Assembly: GCA_036654235.1 (NCBI GenBank)
Contig: JAVVSK010000012.1
Coordinates: 1-50,766 of the forward strand
DNA from: JAVVSK01 sp036654235
GTDB taxonomy: Bacteria > Bacillota > Clostridia > Christensenellales > CAG-138
Length of the DNA: 50,766 bases
Reading direction: 5' to 3'
Both the position numbers and the translations under genes were made by a program. Below, piece by piece: positions 32,162 to 40,990 of this stretch (its first letter is position 1; every line of letters begins with the position of its first letter). The notes under the pieces were generated by a model, which was not told where the DNA came from, searched no databases, and worked only from the letters and a program-made list of their open reading frames with translations.

Positions 32162-33490
32162 TTGCCTATCAAACATTCCTTCAGAGGCGGAGTTCACCCT
32201 TTGAAGCATGAGGGTAAGCAACAAACGCGCGAGAAGCAAACGGTGGATTTTGTTTCGGACTCCGTAACTATTCCTATGGCTATGCATCTTGGCGCGCCGA
32301 GTACGCCTTGCGTTAAAAAAGGCGACCATGTACTTATGGGGCAAATAATAGGTGATCCCGTAGGTTTTTTAGGGCTTCCTGTTCATTCCGGTATTTCCGG
32401 GATAGTTACCGCCGTTGAAAAACGTCAGCAAATGGGCGGGGCACCCGTCGATTGTGTATGCATTGAGAACGATTTTAAAGACGAATGGATCGTGCTTTTT
32501 CCTCTCGGCAACGTTGAAACCGTCGAGAAATCGCTGATTATTCCTGCCATTAAAAATGCGGGAATCTGTGGAATGGGCGGGGCGACGTTTCCGACTTATG
32601 TAAAGCTAAATATTCCCGAAGGAAAAACCTGCGATACGATAATAGTAAACGGCGCTGAATGTGAAACGCATCTTACCTCTGACTATCGACTTATGCTTGA
32701 AGATACTATTCTCGTTATTGACGGGCTTCGCGCTGTTATGCGTGCTCTCGACGTAAAACGCGGAATCATAGCGATTGAGGATAATAAGCCTAGCGTAATA
32801 AAATTAATGCAATCGGCTATAGCGGGGCGAAACGGTGTCGAACTTATGACGATGCGAACAAAATATCCTCAGGGAAGTGAAAAGCAGCTTATAAAGGCGG
32901 CGACGGGGCGCGAGGTTCCACAAAAGAAGCTACCGATAGACGTTTCAACGATAATGCTAAACGCGGCGACGGCGGCCGCGATAGCTACGGCGATAATTGA
33001 TGGCAAACCACTAATTTCAAGGATAACAACCGTAACGGGACACGTAAAAGAACCAAAAAATCTAAGGCTGAGAATCGGTACGGAAATTTCAGATATCATA
33101 GGCTTTTGCGGCGGATTTGACGGAGAAATCGGAAAGATAGTGATGGGCGGCGCTATGACGGGACTTTGTGCGCCGGACGATAAAATTTCGATAACGAAGG
33201 GCTCTGGCGGTATTCTTGTTTTAAATCAAAAAGAGGCTAGGGAAAAAGACGAAGATCCCTGCATCCGTTGTGGGCGCTGCGTTTCTGTCTGTCCAATGGG
33301 GCTTAACCCATATTTATTGAAGCATTATTGCGATATAGGGGACTTAAAGTCAGCCGAGAAACTCAACGTTTTAGACTGTATGCTTTGCGGTTGCTGTTCG
33401 TTCGCCTGTCCCTCAAAGCGGTTTTTAACTGCCTCCTTTAAACATGCAAAAGATAAAATCGCATATTTAGCGAGGAAGGAGCAAAAATGA
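32162..33490 (+). CDS. rnfC: Rnf electron transport complex subunit C
   Basis: About 442 residues from TTG 32162, which is preferred because AAGGTG lies 6 bases upstream and the protein then begins PIKHSFRGGVHP as relatives do; ATG 32126 would add 12 residues. The NADH/FMN-binding region shows GMGGATFPTYVKL and NGAECETHLTSDYRLM. Two [4Fe-4S] motifs follow near the C-terminus (CIRCGRCVSVCP and CMLCGCCSFACP). RnfC is the peripheral NAD-reducing subunit. It overlaps rnfD by 4 bases. Confidence 0.94.
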   Translation: MPIKHSFRGGVHPLKHEGKQQTREKQTVDFVSDSVTIPMAMHLGAPSTPCVKKGDHVLMGQIIGDPVGFLGLPVHSGISGIVTAVEKRQQMGGAPVDCVCIENDFKDEWIVLFPLGNVETVEKSLIIPAIKNAGICGMGGATFPTYVKLNIPEGKTCDTIIVNGAECETHLTSDYRLMLEDTILVIDGLRAVMRALDVKRGIIAIEDNKPSVIKLMQSAIAGRNGVELMTMRTKYPQGSEKQLIKAATGREVPQKKLPIDVSTIMLNAATAAAIATAIIDGKPLISRITTVTGHVKEPKNLRLRIGTEISDIIGFCGGFDGEIGKIVMGGAMTGLCAPDDKISITKGSGGILVLNQKEAREKDEDPCIRCGRCVSVCPMGLNPYLLKHYCDIGDLKSAEKLNVLDCMLCGCCSFACPSKRFLTASFKHAKDKIAYLARKEQK

Positions 33491-34416
33491 ATCTTATGGT
33501 TTCAACTGCTCCGCATATTAGGAGCAATAATAGCGTGCGGAGAATAATGATAGACGTTTTAATAGCGCTTATTCCGACGACGATAGCCGGTTGTTATTTC
33601 TTCGGCATGAACGCGGTTTTTACTTGTCTTATATCTATGGCATCAGCCGTTTTATTCGAGTTTATTTGGCAAAAGATAGCTAAAAAGCCCGTTCGCATAT
33701 CGGACTGTTCCGCTCTCGTAACGGGGCTTATCTTGGCTCTAAATTTACCGCCGCAGGTTCCGTTTTGGATACCTATAATAGGAAGCGCGGTTGCGATATT
33801 TATAGTAAAGCAGTTATTCGGCGGTATTGGCGATAACTTTTTAAACCCAGCTCTCGCGGCGCGCGCCGTACTTCTCGCTAGTTGGCCCGTGCGAATGACC
33901 GCTTTTATTTTGCCAAGCTGTTTTATGGGGACAGATGCGGTTTCGAGCGCGACGATATTGGCACCGAACTCAGCATATTCGGCATCGAACATGGATATGT
34001 TCATAGGAAATATTCCGGGATGTATAGGCGAAGTATGTAAGGCGGCGATACTCTTAGGCTTTATATACCTTCTTTTAAGGGGCGTTATAAAGGCGACTAT
34101 TCCCGTTATATTTATGGGTGTCGCCGTTTTAGGATGTTATTTATTTACGGGTATCGCTCCGCTTACTACGCTTCTTTCGGGCGGACTTATGTTCGGTGCG
34201 GTATTTATGGCAACGGATTATACGACTAGCCCTATGACAACTTGGGGACAGGTTATATATGCGGCGGGCGGTGGTATTATGGTTGCTCTTATTCGTTCGT
34301 TTGGAGCATATCCAGAGGGTGTTACCTACGCCATATTGCTCATGAATATAGCGACACCGCTTCTCGATAAATATATAAAACCAAAGCATTATGGGGAGGT
34401 AAAGGCGAATGCGTGA
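33487..34416 (+). CDS. rnfD: Rnf complex subunit D
   Basis: A 309-residue membrane protein with about eight to ten helices. DAVSSATIL carries the Thr that holds covalent FMN in RnfD/NqrB, and ATDYTTSPMT is the conserved late motif. GDNFLNPALAARA is also typical. It overlaps rnfG by 8 bases. It is part of the ion-pumping core. Confidence 0.95.
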   Translation: MNLMVSTAPHIRSNNSVRRIMIDVLIALIPTTIAGCYFFGMNAVFTCLISMASAVLFEFIWQKIAKKPVRISDCSALVTGLILALNLPPQVPFWIPIIGSAVAIFIVKQLFGGIGDNFLNPALAARAVLLASWPVRMTAFILPSCFMGTDAVSSATILAPNSAYSASNMDMFIGNIPGCIGEVCKAAILLGFIYLLLRGVIKATIPVIFMGVAVLGCYLFTGIAPLTTLLSGGLMFGAVFMATDYTTSPMTTWGQVIYAAGGGIMVALIRSFGAYPEGVTYAILLMNIATPLLDKYIKPKHYGEVKANA

Positions 34417-34939
34417 AGTATGGAAACTTGGGCTAAAGCTCTTGATAATAACAGTGGTCGCCGGACTCGCGCTCGGGTTTACGAACGAGATAACGAAAGC
34501 GGCTATAGAAAAACAGGCGATAGCCGCGGAGGAAGCCGCGCGTAAAACAATTTTACCGGATGCCTCTGAGTTTGAAAAAATAGAAACTGTTCCCGATGGA
34601 ATTGATAACGTTTATGTCGGAAAAATCAATGGTGAACCGGTGGGTTATATCGCGCAGATTACTGTGAAAGGTTACGGCGGACTTATCGAGGTCATGGTTG
34701 GAATGGACAATAAGGGAGTTATAACCGGAATAAATGTCGGTGGTGGAAAGTTCGCGGAAACGGCTGGTCTTGGAGCGAGGTCGAAAGAGCCTAAATTTAT
34801 GAATCAATTTATAGGACTTACCCCCCCTGCCGTACTTAAAGAAAATGTAGATGCTATTTCGGCTGCGACTATAACGTCAACCGCCGTAGTAAACGCGGTG
34901 AATACGGCGAGCGAATACATTAAAACGTTGCTGGGTTAA
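34409..34939 (+). CDS. rnfG: Rnf complex subunit G
   Basis: A 176-residue protein with one N-terminal helix (LKLLIITVVAGLALGF) and an extracytoplasmic FMN-binding domain. The covalent flavin site is DAISAATITSTAVV near the end, and KGYGGLIEVMVGMD and AETAGLGA are family motifs. It is shorter than many RnfG proteins of about 200 residues but has all motifs. AGGTAAAGGCG upstream serves as ribosome-binding site. Confidence 0.95.
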   Translation: MREVWKLGLKLLIITVVAGLALGFTNEITKAAIEKQAIAAEEAARKTILPDASEFEKIETVPDGIDNVYVGKINGEPVGYIAQITVKGYGGLIEVMVGMDNKGVITGINVGGGKFAETAGLGARSKEPKFMNQFIGLTPPAVLKENVDAISAATITSTAVVNAVNTASEYIKTLLG

Positions 34940-34950
34940 GGAGGGCAATT

Positions 34951-35589
34951 ATGAGTGAAAAAAGGAAGCTGTCGGGCGTTTTTATAAACGGCATAATAAA
35001 CGAAAACCCGACGTTTAGATTGGTGCTTGGCGTTTGTCCAACCCTCGCGGTCACAACGTCAGCTATGAACGGAATAGGAATGGGTATTGCAGCAACGTTT
35101 GTACTTTTAGGCTCCAACGTCGTAATATCGCTGCTTAGAAATTTTATTCCGGATAAGGTGCGTATCCCCGCGTTTATCGTAATTATATGCACGTTTGTTA
35201 CAATAATTCAGATGCTTTTGCAGGCGTTCCTTCCCTCCCTTTATGATAGTCTCGGTATATTTATACCGCTCATAGTCGTAAACTGTATAATTTTAGCGCG
35301 TGCGGAGGCGTTCGCAAGTAAAAATACTGTTTTGGCTTCGGCGGCGGACGGAATAGGAATGGGGCTTGGGTTTACTATTGCTATAACTTTTATCGGTATG
35401 ATAAGGGAACTTATAGGAAACGGCTCTATATTTGGAATGACGGTTATGCCAAGCGGATTTGAACCTATGTTGTTATTCGTTTTAGCTCCGGGCGGTTTTA
35501 TAACTTTCGGAGTATTGCTTGGGACAATAAATCTTATAACTAAAAAGAGGGAAAAGAAAAGGCTGATGAAGGAGGGAATTGAAGGATGA
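34951..35589 (+). CDS. rnfE: Rnf complex subunit E
   Basis: A 212-residue, six-helix membrane protein. ENPTFRLVLGVCPTLAVT near the N-terminus and LIVVNCIILARAEAFA contain the conserved cysteines proposed to bind an intramembrane iron centre between RnfA and RnfE. AAGGAGGG precedes the ATG. It overlaps rnfA by 4 bases. Confidence 0.95.
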   Translation: MSEKRKLSGVFINGIINENPTFRLVLGVCPTLAVTTSAMNGIGMGIAATFVLLGSNVVISLLRNFIPDKVRIPAFIVIICTFVTIIQMLLQAFLPSLYDSLGIFIPLIVVNCIILARAEAFASKNTVLASAADGIGMGLGFTIAITFIGMIRELIGNGSIFGMTVMPSGFEPMLLFVLAPGGFITFGVLLGTINLITKKREKKRLMKEGIEG

Positions 35590-36173
35590 CCATGAATGTT
35601 TTTTTGTTTTTCGTAGCCTGCGTTTTTACGAACAACTTTATTTTTTCAAGGTTTTTGGGCAACTGCCCATTCCTCGGAGTATCCTCTAAGGTCGAAACGG
35701 CGGTAGGAATGGGACTTGCGGTTACATTCGTTATGGGGCTCGCCTCCCTTTTCACGTGGGTCGTAAACGCTCTGATTTTAGTTCCGTTAAAAATAGAGTA
35801 TATGCAGACGATAAGCTTTATACTCGTTATAGCGGGACTTGTTCAGTTCGTAGAGATGTTCGTAAAAAAATCCAGCCCGACGCTATATAAGTCTCTCGGG
35901 ATATATCTTCCTCTTATAACTACGAATTGCGCTGTTTTGGGCGTTACGATACTCAATATAAGCGAAAATTACGGACTTTTACAATCGGTTCTGAACGGCG
36001 TTTTCGGAGCTCTCGGCTTTACTCTTGCTATCGTTTTGATGGCGGGGATAAGGGAGCGTCTCGAAACCTCGAAGATACCCGAACCTATGAAGGGCTTTCC
36101 AATATCCCTTGTTATAGCGGGACTTATGGCTATTGCATTCTTCGGATTTTCGGGCATGGGGGGAGGAAAATAA
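35586..36173 (+). CDS. rnfA: Rnf complex subunit A
   Basis: A 195-residue, six-helix membrane protein homologous to RnfE and inverted relative to it in the membrane. NNFIFSRFLGNCPFLGVS and LPLITTNCAVLGV carry the two cysteines of the shared iron site. The internal ATG at 35592 is an alternative start. rnfB begins four bases after the stop. Confidence 0.95.
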   Translation: MTMNVFLFFVACVFTNNFIFSRFLGNCPFLGVSSKVETAVGMGLAVTFVMGLASLFTWVVNALILVPLKIEYMQTISFILVIAGLVQFVEMFVKKSSPTLYKSLGIYLPLITTNCAVLGVTILNISENYGLLQSVLNGVFGALGFTLAIVLMAGIRERLETSKIPEPMKGFPISLVIAGLMAIAFFGFSGMGGGK

Positions 36174-36176
36174 ACT

Positions 36177-36986
36177 ATGCAGATTGATTTTATTGCGATT
36201 TTAGTCGCCGTTCTCGTATTGGGCGCTCTCGGAGCCGCCTTTGGGATTATTTTAGGGATAGCGGGAAAAAAATTTGAGGTTAAGATCGACCCGCGTATTT
36301 CGGCTGTCCGCGAATGTTTAGGCGGAGCAAACTGCGGCGCTTGTGGCTTTGCCGGTTGCGATGCTTTCGCAGAGGCGGTTGTAAACTTAAAAGCATCGCC
36401 GAACGGATGTCCTCCGGGAGGGCAGGCTTCCGCGGAAGCCATAGGAAAAATTTTGGGTATTGATGTTCCCGTAGGTGAACCTATGGTTGCGCGGGTAATG
36501 TGCATGGGGACATCGGGGATTGCGAAAAAACGCTATGAGTACGATGGATATGCGAGCTGTAGGATAGCTACCAGTATGGCAGGCGGACCAAAACAATGCG
36601 CATATTCATGCATAGGTCTTGGAGATTGTATTGATGCTTGCTCATTTAACGGCATAAGTATAGAAGACGGGGTAGCTAAGATTGACGCGAATAAATGTAA
36701 GGGCTGTGGGGAATGTGTAGTAGAATGTCCGCGTTCGGCAATAAGGCTTACACCGCGTTCCGCTACGGTTAATGTTAGGTGCAGAAATGCGGATATCGGA
36801 CGTACCGCGGTCAACGTTTGTATGAAAGCATGTATAGGGTGCAAGCGTTGCGAAACCGCTTGCAATGTTGGCGCGATATCGGTTGTCAACGGATGTGCTT
36901 CAATAGATTACGATAAATGCACTCGCTGTGGCGAATGCGCTAGAGTCTGCCCACGCGGCTGCATTACAGACGAAGTTAACGTTTAA
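36177..36986 (+). CDS. rnfB: Rnf complex subunit B (polyferredoxin)
   Basis: A 269-residue iron-sulfur protein that takes electrons from ferredoxin. One N-terminal helix (FIAILVAVLVLGALGAAFG) is followed by a cysteine-rich domain (GGANCGACGFAGC with NGCPPGG) and then four ferredoxin-type motifs (CAYSCIGLGDCIDAC, CKGCGECVVECP, CIGCKRCETAC, CTRCGECARVCP). About five clusters are therefore expected. It is the last gene of rnfCDGEAB, whose order is the usual clostridial one, and a terminator follows. Confidence 0.95.
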   Translation: MQIDFIAILVAVLVLGALGAAFGIILGIAGKKFEVKIDPRISAVRECLGGANCGACGFAGCDAFAEAVVNLKASPNGCPPGGQASAEAIGKILGIDVPVGEPMVARVMCMGTSGIAKKRYEYDGYASCRIATSMAGGPKQCAYSCIGLGDCIDACSFNGISIEDGVAKIDANKCKGCGECVVECPRSAIRLTPRSATVNVRCRNADIGRTAVNVCMKACIGCKRCETACNVGAISVVNGCASIDYDKCTRCGECARVCPRGCITDEVNV

Positions 36987-37002
36987 ACATGTATGTTTTT
37001 AG

Positions 37003-37038
37003 GCGCATGGAGGATATATACCGCCATGCGCTTTTTTT
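37003..37038 (+). terminator. Terminator of the rnf operon
   Basis: GCGCATGG (37003-37010) pairs with 37024-37031 and is followed by T7. Confidence 0.88.
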
Positions 37039-37158
37039 AATAAAACCGAAAGAATATTAGCTATACATGATGCGGGTGTATCAAGACCCATATCTGTACC
37101 AGCCCCGGATCAACAAGTCATTACGATTTTTTGAACGCGAACTGCGTATTTTATATTG

Positions 37159-37187
37159 TTGCTAAATATAAGAAGCCGTGTTATAAT
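37159..37187 (+). promoter_or_regulatory. Promoter of asnS
   Basis: TTGCTA (37159-37164), a 17-base spacer and TATAAT (37182-37187). The leader to ATG 37245 is about 50 bases, too short for a T-box. Confidence 0.7.
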
Positions 37188-37244
37188 CGGAAAATTCTAC
37201 AGATAATTTTAAAGAGAGATGGATAATTAGGAGGAGGTATTTTA

Positions 37245-38624
37245 ATGAGACTGTCAGAGCTTATAAGATCACCCGAAAGCTTTGCGGGCGACGTTTTTGT
37301 TGAAGGGTTTATTCGGACTGTACGAGAGAGCAAAACCTTTGGTTTTATCGAGCTTAACGATGGCTCTGCCTTTAGAAGCATACAGGTTGTTTTTGACCGC
37401 GCGGATATTGATGAAACCGTGCAAAAAACATTGAAAACCGGAGCGGCGATATCCGTTTCAGGAGTGCTTGAGCTTACGCCAGAGGCACAGCAACCGTTCG
37501 AAATAAAGGCAAAGACGATAGAAATAGAGGGCGAATGCGACGGAGATTATCCGCTCCAAAAGAAAAGGCATTCGTTGGAGTTTTTGCGCACTGTTCAACA
37601 CCTTCGCCCGAGAACAAATATGTTTTTAGCGGCATTTCGCGTTAGAAGTGTCGTTGCGCAAGAAATACATAAATTTTTTGACGCGCGAGGCTTTTTATAT
37701 GTACACACTCCGATAATAACGGGGAGCGATTGCGAAGGTGCGGGCGAGATGTTTCAGGTAACTACTCTCGACCTCGAAAATATAAAAAAGGCACAAGACG
37801 GTTCTGTCGACTATACTGAGGACTTTTTTTCGCGGAGCGCAAATTTAACGGTCAGTGGGCAGCTTTATGCCGAAGCTTTTGCCCTTGCTTTTAGAGATGT
37901 CTATACTTTCGGACCTACCTTTAGAGCGGAAAATAGCTTTACGGCGCGACATGCGGCCGAGTTTTGGATGATAGAACCGGAAATGGCTTTTTGCGACCTA
38001 AATATGGATATGGACGTTGCAGAGGCTATGGTAAAGCATATAATAAAGGCTGTTATGGAGCGCTGTCCCGATGAGATTAAGTTTTTTAACAGCTTCGTCG
38101 ATGCCGAGCTTGAAGCTCGCCTAAACAATGTTGCGAATTCCGAATTTGCGCGTATCTCATATACGGATGCGATAGAGCAGCTAAAAAAAGCGGATGTTAA
38201 GTTCGAATACCCCGTTGACTGGGGTGTTGATATTCAAACGGAACATGAAAGGTATCTTACAGAGAAAGTTTACAAACGTCCCGTTTTCGTCTATAACTAT
38301 CCGGCAGATATAAAGGCTTTTTATATGCGAATGAATGATGACGGAAAAACCGTCGCTGCGGCGGATCTCCTCGTTCCCGGTATAGGCGAGATAATAGGCG
38401 GGAGTCAGCGCGAGGAGCGTCTCGAAATTTTAAAGCAACGCATGGCAGAGCTTGGGCTGAGCGAAGATGACTATTCATGGTATCTTGATCTCCGTAGGTT
38501 TGGCGGTTGTAAACACGCGGGATTTGGACTTGGTTTTGAACGTATTGTTATGTACGTAACCGGAATAGCAAATATAAGAGACGTTCTTCCCTTCCCGAGG
38601 ACGACGCGTTCCCTTGAAATGTAA
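37245..38624 (+). CDS. asnS: Asparaginyl-tRNA synthetase
   Basis: A 459-residue class IIb synthetase. The N-terminal OB-fold anticodon-binding domain (about 15-100, VEGFIRTVRESKTFGFIELNDG) is followed by the catalytic core with motif 2 FGPTFRAENS and motif 3 GLGFERIVMYVTG. TVQHLRPRTNMF is typical of AsnRS as opposed to AspRS. GGAGGAGGT precedes the ATG. It has its own promoter and ends before a hairpin. Confidence 0.96.
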   Translation: MRLSELIRSPESFAGDVFVEGFIRTVRESKTFGFIELNDGSAFRSIQVVFDRADIDETVQKTLKTGAAISVSGVLELTPEAQQPFEIKAKTIEIEGECDGDYPLQKKRHSLEFLRTVQHLRPRTNMFLAAFRVRSVVAQEIHKFFDARGFLYVHTPIITGSDCEGAGEMFQVTTLDLENIKKAQDGSVDYTEDFFSRSANLTVSGQLYAEAFALAFRDVYTFGPTFRAENSFTARHAAEFWMIEPEMAFCDLNMDMDVAEAMVKHIIKAVMERCPDEIKFFNSFVDAELEARLNNVANSEFARISYTDAIEQLKKADVKFEYPVDWGVDIQTEHERYLTEKVYKRPVFVYNYPADIKAFYMRMNDDGKTVAAADLLVPGIGEIIGGSQREERLEILKQRMAELGLSEDDYSWYLDLRRFGGCKHAGFGLGFERIVMYVTGIANIRDVLPFPRTTRSLEM

Positions 38625-38641
38625 ATATTATGAATAACAAT

Positions 38642-38685
38642 AAGCAGAGTGCGAGCGGGATTTTAATTCTGGTCGCACTCTGCTT
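38642..38685 (+). terminator. Hairpin after asnS
   Basis: AAGCAGAGTGCGA (38642-38654) pairs perfectly with 38673-38685 across an 18-base loop. A second, imperfect hairpin (TGCATAAACA with TGTTTTATGCA) follows at about 38684-38709. No T-run is present, so termination efficiency is uncertain. Confidence 0.5.
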
Positions 38686-38841
38686 GCATAAACATATGTG
38701 TTTTATGCATAAGCTCAAAAAGGCATTAACCCGGTATCTGTATAAACGGCGCAGCTTAAAAACGCCAAACACATTGATCATTGCAATTTTAAAATATATA
38801 GAAAAAAAGGACGGCACGCCCTTTAATCGGAGGAAAGTTAC

Positions 38842-40062
38842 TTGAAAAATAAAGAAATTATAAGCCGGGTATTTTTAAAAACGATTATAACCGTAGTTAT
38901 TAGTGTTATAGCTACGCTGATATTGTGCTACTTATTTGTTTTAAAGGACAATGTTTTAATGGATAAAGAAACGTTCTCTGCTATGTACGATACGCGCGTT
39001 CTTTCGGAAATAGCGGATGACATAGAAAATCAATTTTACGGTGAAGTAATACCTAGTAAAATGGAACTGGTTGACGCGGCGGCGCGAAAGATGGTAGATA
39101 TGCTGAACGATCCATATGCCGAATATTATACGAAGGAACAGTATGAAGAATTTTTAAAGGGCTTTAACGGAGAATATGTCGGGCTGGGAATACTGATAGA
39201 TGCGCCTAACGATGTCGGCGCGCTTATCGTTACGGTATATGAGGACAGCGCAGCGGAAAAAGCGGGAATGCAAAAAGGAGATATACTTATAAAGGCAAAC
39301 GGTGTCGAGGTTGCTAATATTTCCATAGATGCTCTTTCCAATCTTTTATCGGGTGTCAAAGGCACTATTCTTGAGCTTGAATTAAAACGCGGCGACGAAA
39401 CGTTAAACGTTAGCGCAACTATAGACGAGGTGAACGTAAAGCGGGTACATAGTAAAATGTTAAACAATGGGGGAAAAGAGGTCGGATATATAAGACTGGA
39501 TATGTTTTCATCGAGTGCGTCAGATGAATTTAATGCGGCTATAAAGAGCCTTACGGATGGCGGGATGAAGGCTTTGATAATAGATATAAGGAATAATCCC
39601 GGAGGATCACTTTTATCGGTTGTAGATATATGCGACGCTATTATGGACGGCGGTGAGATAGTTAGGGTAGGGAGGAGCTACGACGAAGGGGACGTTTATT
39701 TAGCTAAATCCGGCGGCATTTCTCTCCCGATAACGCTGCTTATAAACGAAAATTCGGCATCTGCCAGCGAAATAATGGCGGCGGCTATGAAAGAACATGG
39801 GATTGCGACCCTAATAGGCGAAAGGACATACGGCAAAGGCATTGTCCAAACGACGTTGCCTTTAAACTCAAACGAAGGTTATTTTAAGCTGACTACGGAC
39901 GCGTATTTTACGCCTAATGGAAATAATATTCATAAAATCGGAGTAGCGCCCGATATTGAACTGAAGCTTACTGATGCGCAAAAGTCGTTGGGCGATGCAC
40001 TTTATGGAACGAAAGACGATTCTCAACTCAACTATGCTCTGGAAAACATATTCAAAGACTGA
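38842..40062 (+). CDS. S41-family C-terminal processing protease with PDZ domain
   Basis: A 406-residue membrane-anchored protease. It has an N-terminal helix (about 10-33, FLKTIITVVISVIATLILCYLF), a linker, a PDZ domain (about 108-195, with VYEDSAAEKAGMQKGDILI) and the S41 core. The catalytic Ser lies in ENSASASEIM (about 303-312) and the Lys in GERTYGKGIVQ. Such CtpA/CtpB enzymes cleave regulators or wall proteins outside the membrane; CtpB-type proteins signal in sporulation. TTG 38842 is the start, with GGAGG 8 bases upstream. Two wall hydrolases follow downstream. Confidence 0.92.
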   Translation: MKNKEIISRVFLKTIITVVISVIATLILCYLFVLKDNVLMDKETFSAMYDTRVLSEIADDIENQFYGEVIPSKMELVDAAARKMVDMLNDPYAEYYTKEQYEEFLKGFNGEYVGLGILIDAPNDVGALIVTVYEDSAAEKAGMQKGDILIKANGVEVANISIDALSNLLSGVKGTILELELKRGDETLNVSATIDEVNVKRVHSKMLNNGGKEVGYIRLDMFSSSASDEFNAAIKSLTDGGMKALIIDIRNNPGGSLLSVVDICDAIMDGGEIVRVGRSYDEGDVYLAKSGGISLPITLLINENSASASEIMAAAMKEHGIATLIGERTYGKGIVQTTLPLNSNEGYFKLTTDAYFTPNGNNIHKIGVAPDIELKLTDAQKSLGDALYGTKDDSQLNYALENIFKD

Positions 40063-40111
40063 TATTATAGCGGCTAATAAACAGCTTTTTTCTGCAATGA
40101 CATTTTTTTAG

Positions 40112-40143
40112 GGGGTGGCGATAAAAAACGCCGCTCCTTTTTT
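40112..40143 (+). terminator. Terminator after the S41 protease gene
   Basis: GGGGTGGCG (40112-40120) pairs with CGCCGCTCC (40129-40137) with two G-T pairs, followed by T6. Confidence 0.75.
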
Positions 40144-40280
40144 AGCATAATAAATTTAACAGGTAAAAAGAAATGCCTTTTAGCCTAAAGCCGACATAAA
40201 ACAGATAAATTTACAGTTCGTTAACAAATTAAGGGTTTCAAATGTGCTAAAATAAGAATATTGATATTTTTGGAGGGTCT

Positions 40281-40952
40281 GTGGGGAAAAACGATAAAAC
40301 TAAAAGGCATAATAGCGTTACCGTACTTTTAATAATTGCGGCTTCGATAGTCGCTGTTATGTTGGTGCTCGGTCTTTCCTATAAAGCTATGATAAAGGGC
40401 GCTTTAAATATCGAAAGCGTATTGATAGATCCGGGGCATGGCGGTTCGGATCCGGGAGCGATTTCAACGGTAACCGGGGAACGCGAAAGCGAAATGAATC
40501 TTAAAATTGCGCGCATTTTACAAGCTGCGTTTGAAGATAGAAACGTAAATACGCAGATGACGCGTGAAGATGAAAATGCCTTAGCTAAAACTAAGGATGG
40601 GGATATGCAAAAGCGGCGCGAAATAATTTACGGAAGTAAAGCGTCAATATTTATAAGTATACATATGAATAGCTTTCCGGACGACGCGGAGATTTGGGGA
40701 CCGCAGGTATTTTATCAGGAAAGTTCTGTTTCTTCGATGTTGCTTGCTCAAAATATTCAAGATGAGTTGAATCGAGTTACGGGCGGTAAGAGAAAGGCCA
40801 GTGCCGACCACCTTTACGTTCTAAATGGTGACCCGATGCCGGCGGTTTTGGTTGAATGCGGATTTTTAACAAATGAGAAAGAAGCGAAGCTCTTGCTTAC
40901 AGATAACTATGCGGAGCTTATAACAAAGGCTATAGTTGACGGATGCAGATAA
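40281..40952 (+). CDS. cwlD: N-acetylmuramoyl-L-alanine amidase, CwlD-like
   Basis: The 223-residue protein has a single N-terminal helix (VTVLLIIAASIVAVMLVLGL) and an Amidase_3 domain with zinc ligands in IDPGHGGSDPGA (His), the Glu of GERESEMNL and SIHMNSF (His), and the catalytic Glu in LVECGFLTN. Its length (CwlD is about 237) and short stalk match CwlD better than the homologue at 14511. CwlD acts with PdaA to make muramic-delta-lactam in spore cortex. The start is GTG 40281 with GGAGG 4 bases upstream. The NlpC/P60 gene follows 38 bases later, probably in the same operon. Confidence 0.88.
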   Translation: MGKNDKTKRHNSVTVLLIIAASIVAVMLVLGLSYKAMIKGALNIESVLIDPGHGGSDPGAISTVTGERESEMNLKIARILQAAFEDRNVNTQMTREDENALAKTKDGDMQKRREIIYGSKASIFISIHMNSFPDDAEIWGPQVFYQESSVSSMLLAQNIQDELNRVTGGKRKASADHLYVLNGDPMPAVLVECGFLTNEKEAKLLLTDNYAELITKAIVDGCR

Positions 40953-40990
40953 TGCGCAATGTTATTGATAAGCTTATAAAAGAGGGTTGA

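Noticed and set aside
37039..37244. T-box leader before asnS
   Set aside because: No specifier-loop or TGGnACCGCG-type sequence, and the promoter leaves only about 50 bases of leader.
38630..38845. 71-codon plus-strand frame between asnS and the S41 protease, ending on the TTGA overlap with the protease start
   Set aside because: It has no ribosome-binding site, its first third is the perfect hairpin after asnS, and its composition is not protein-like. The stop overlap is probably chance.
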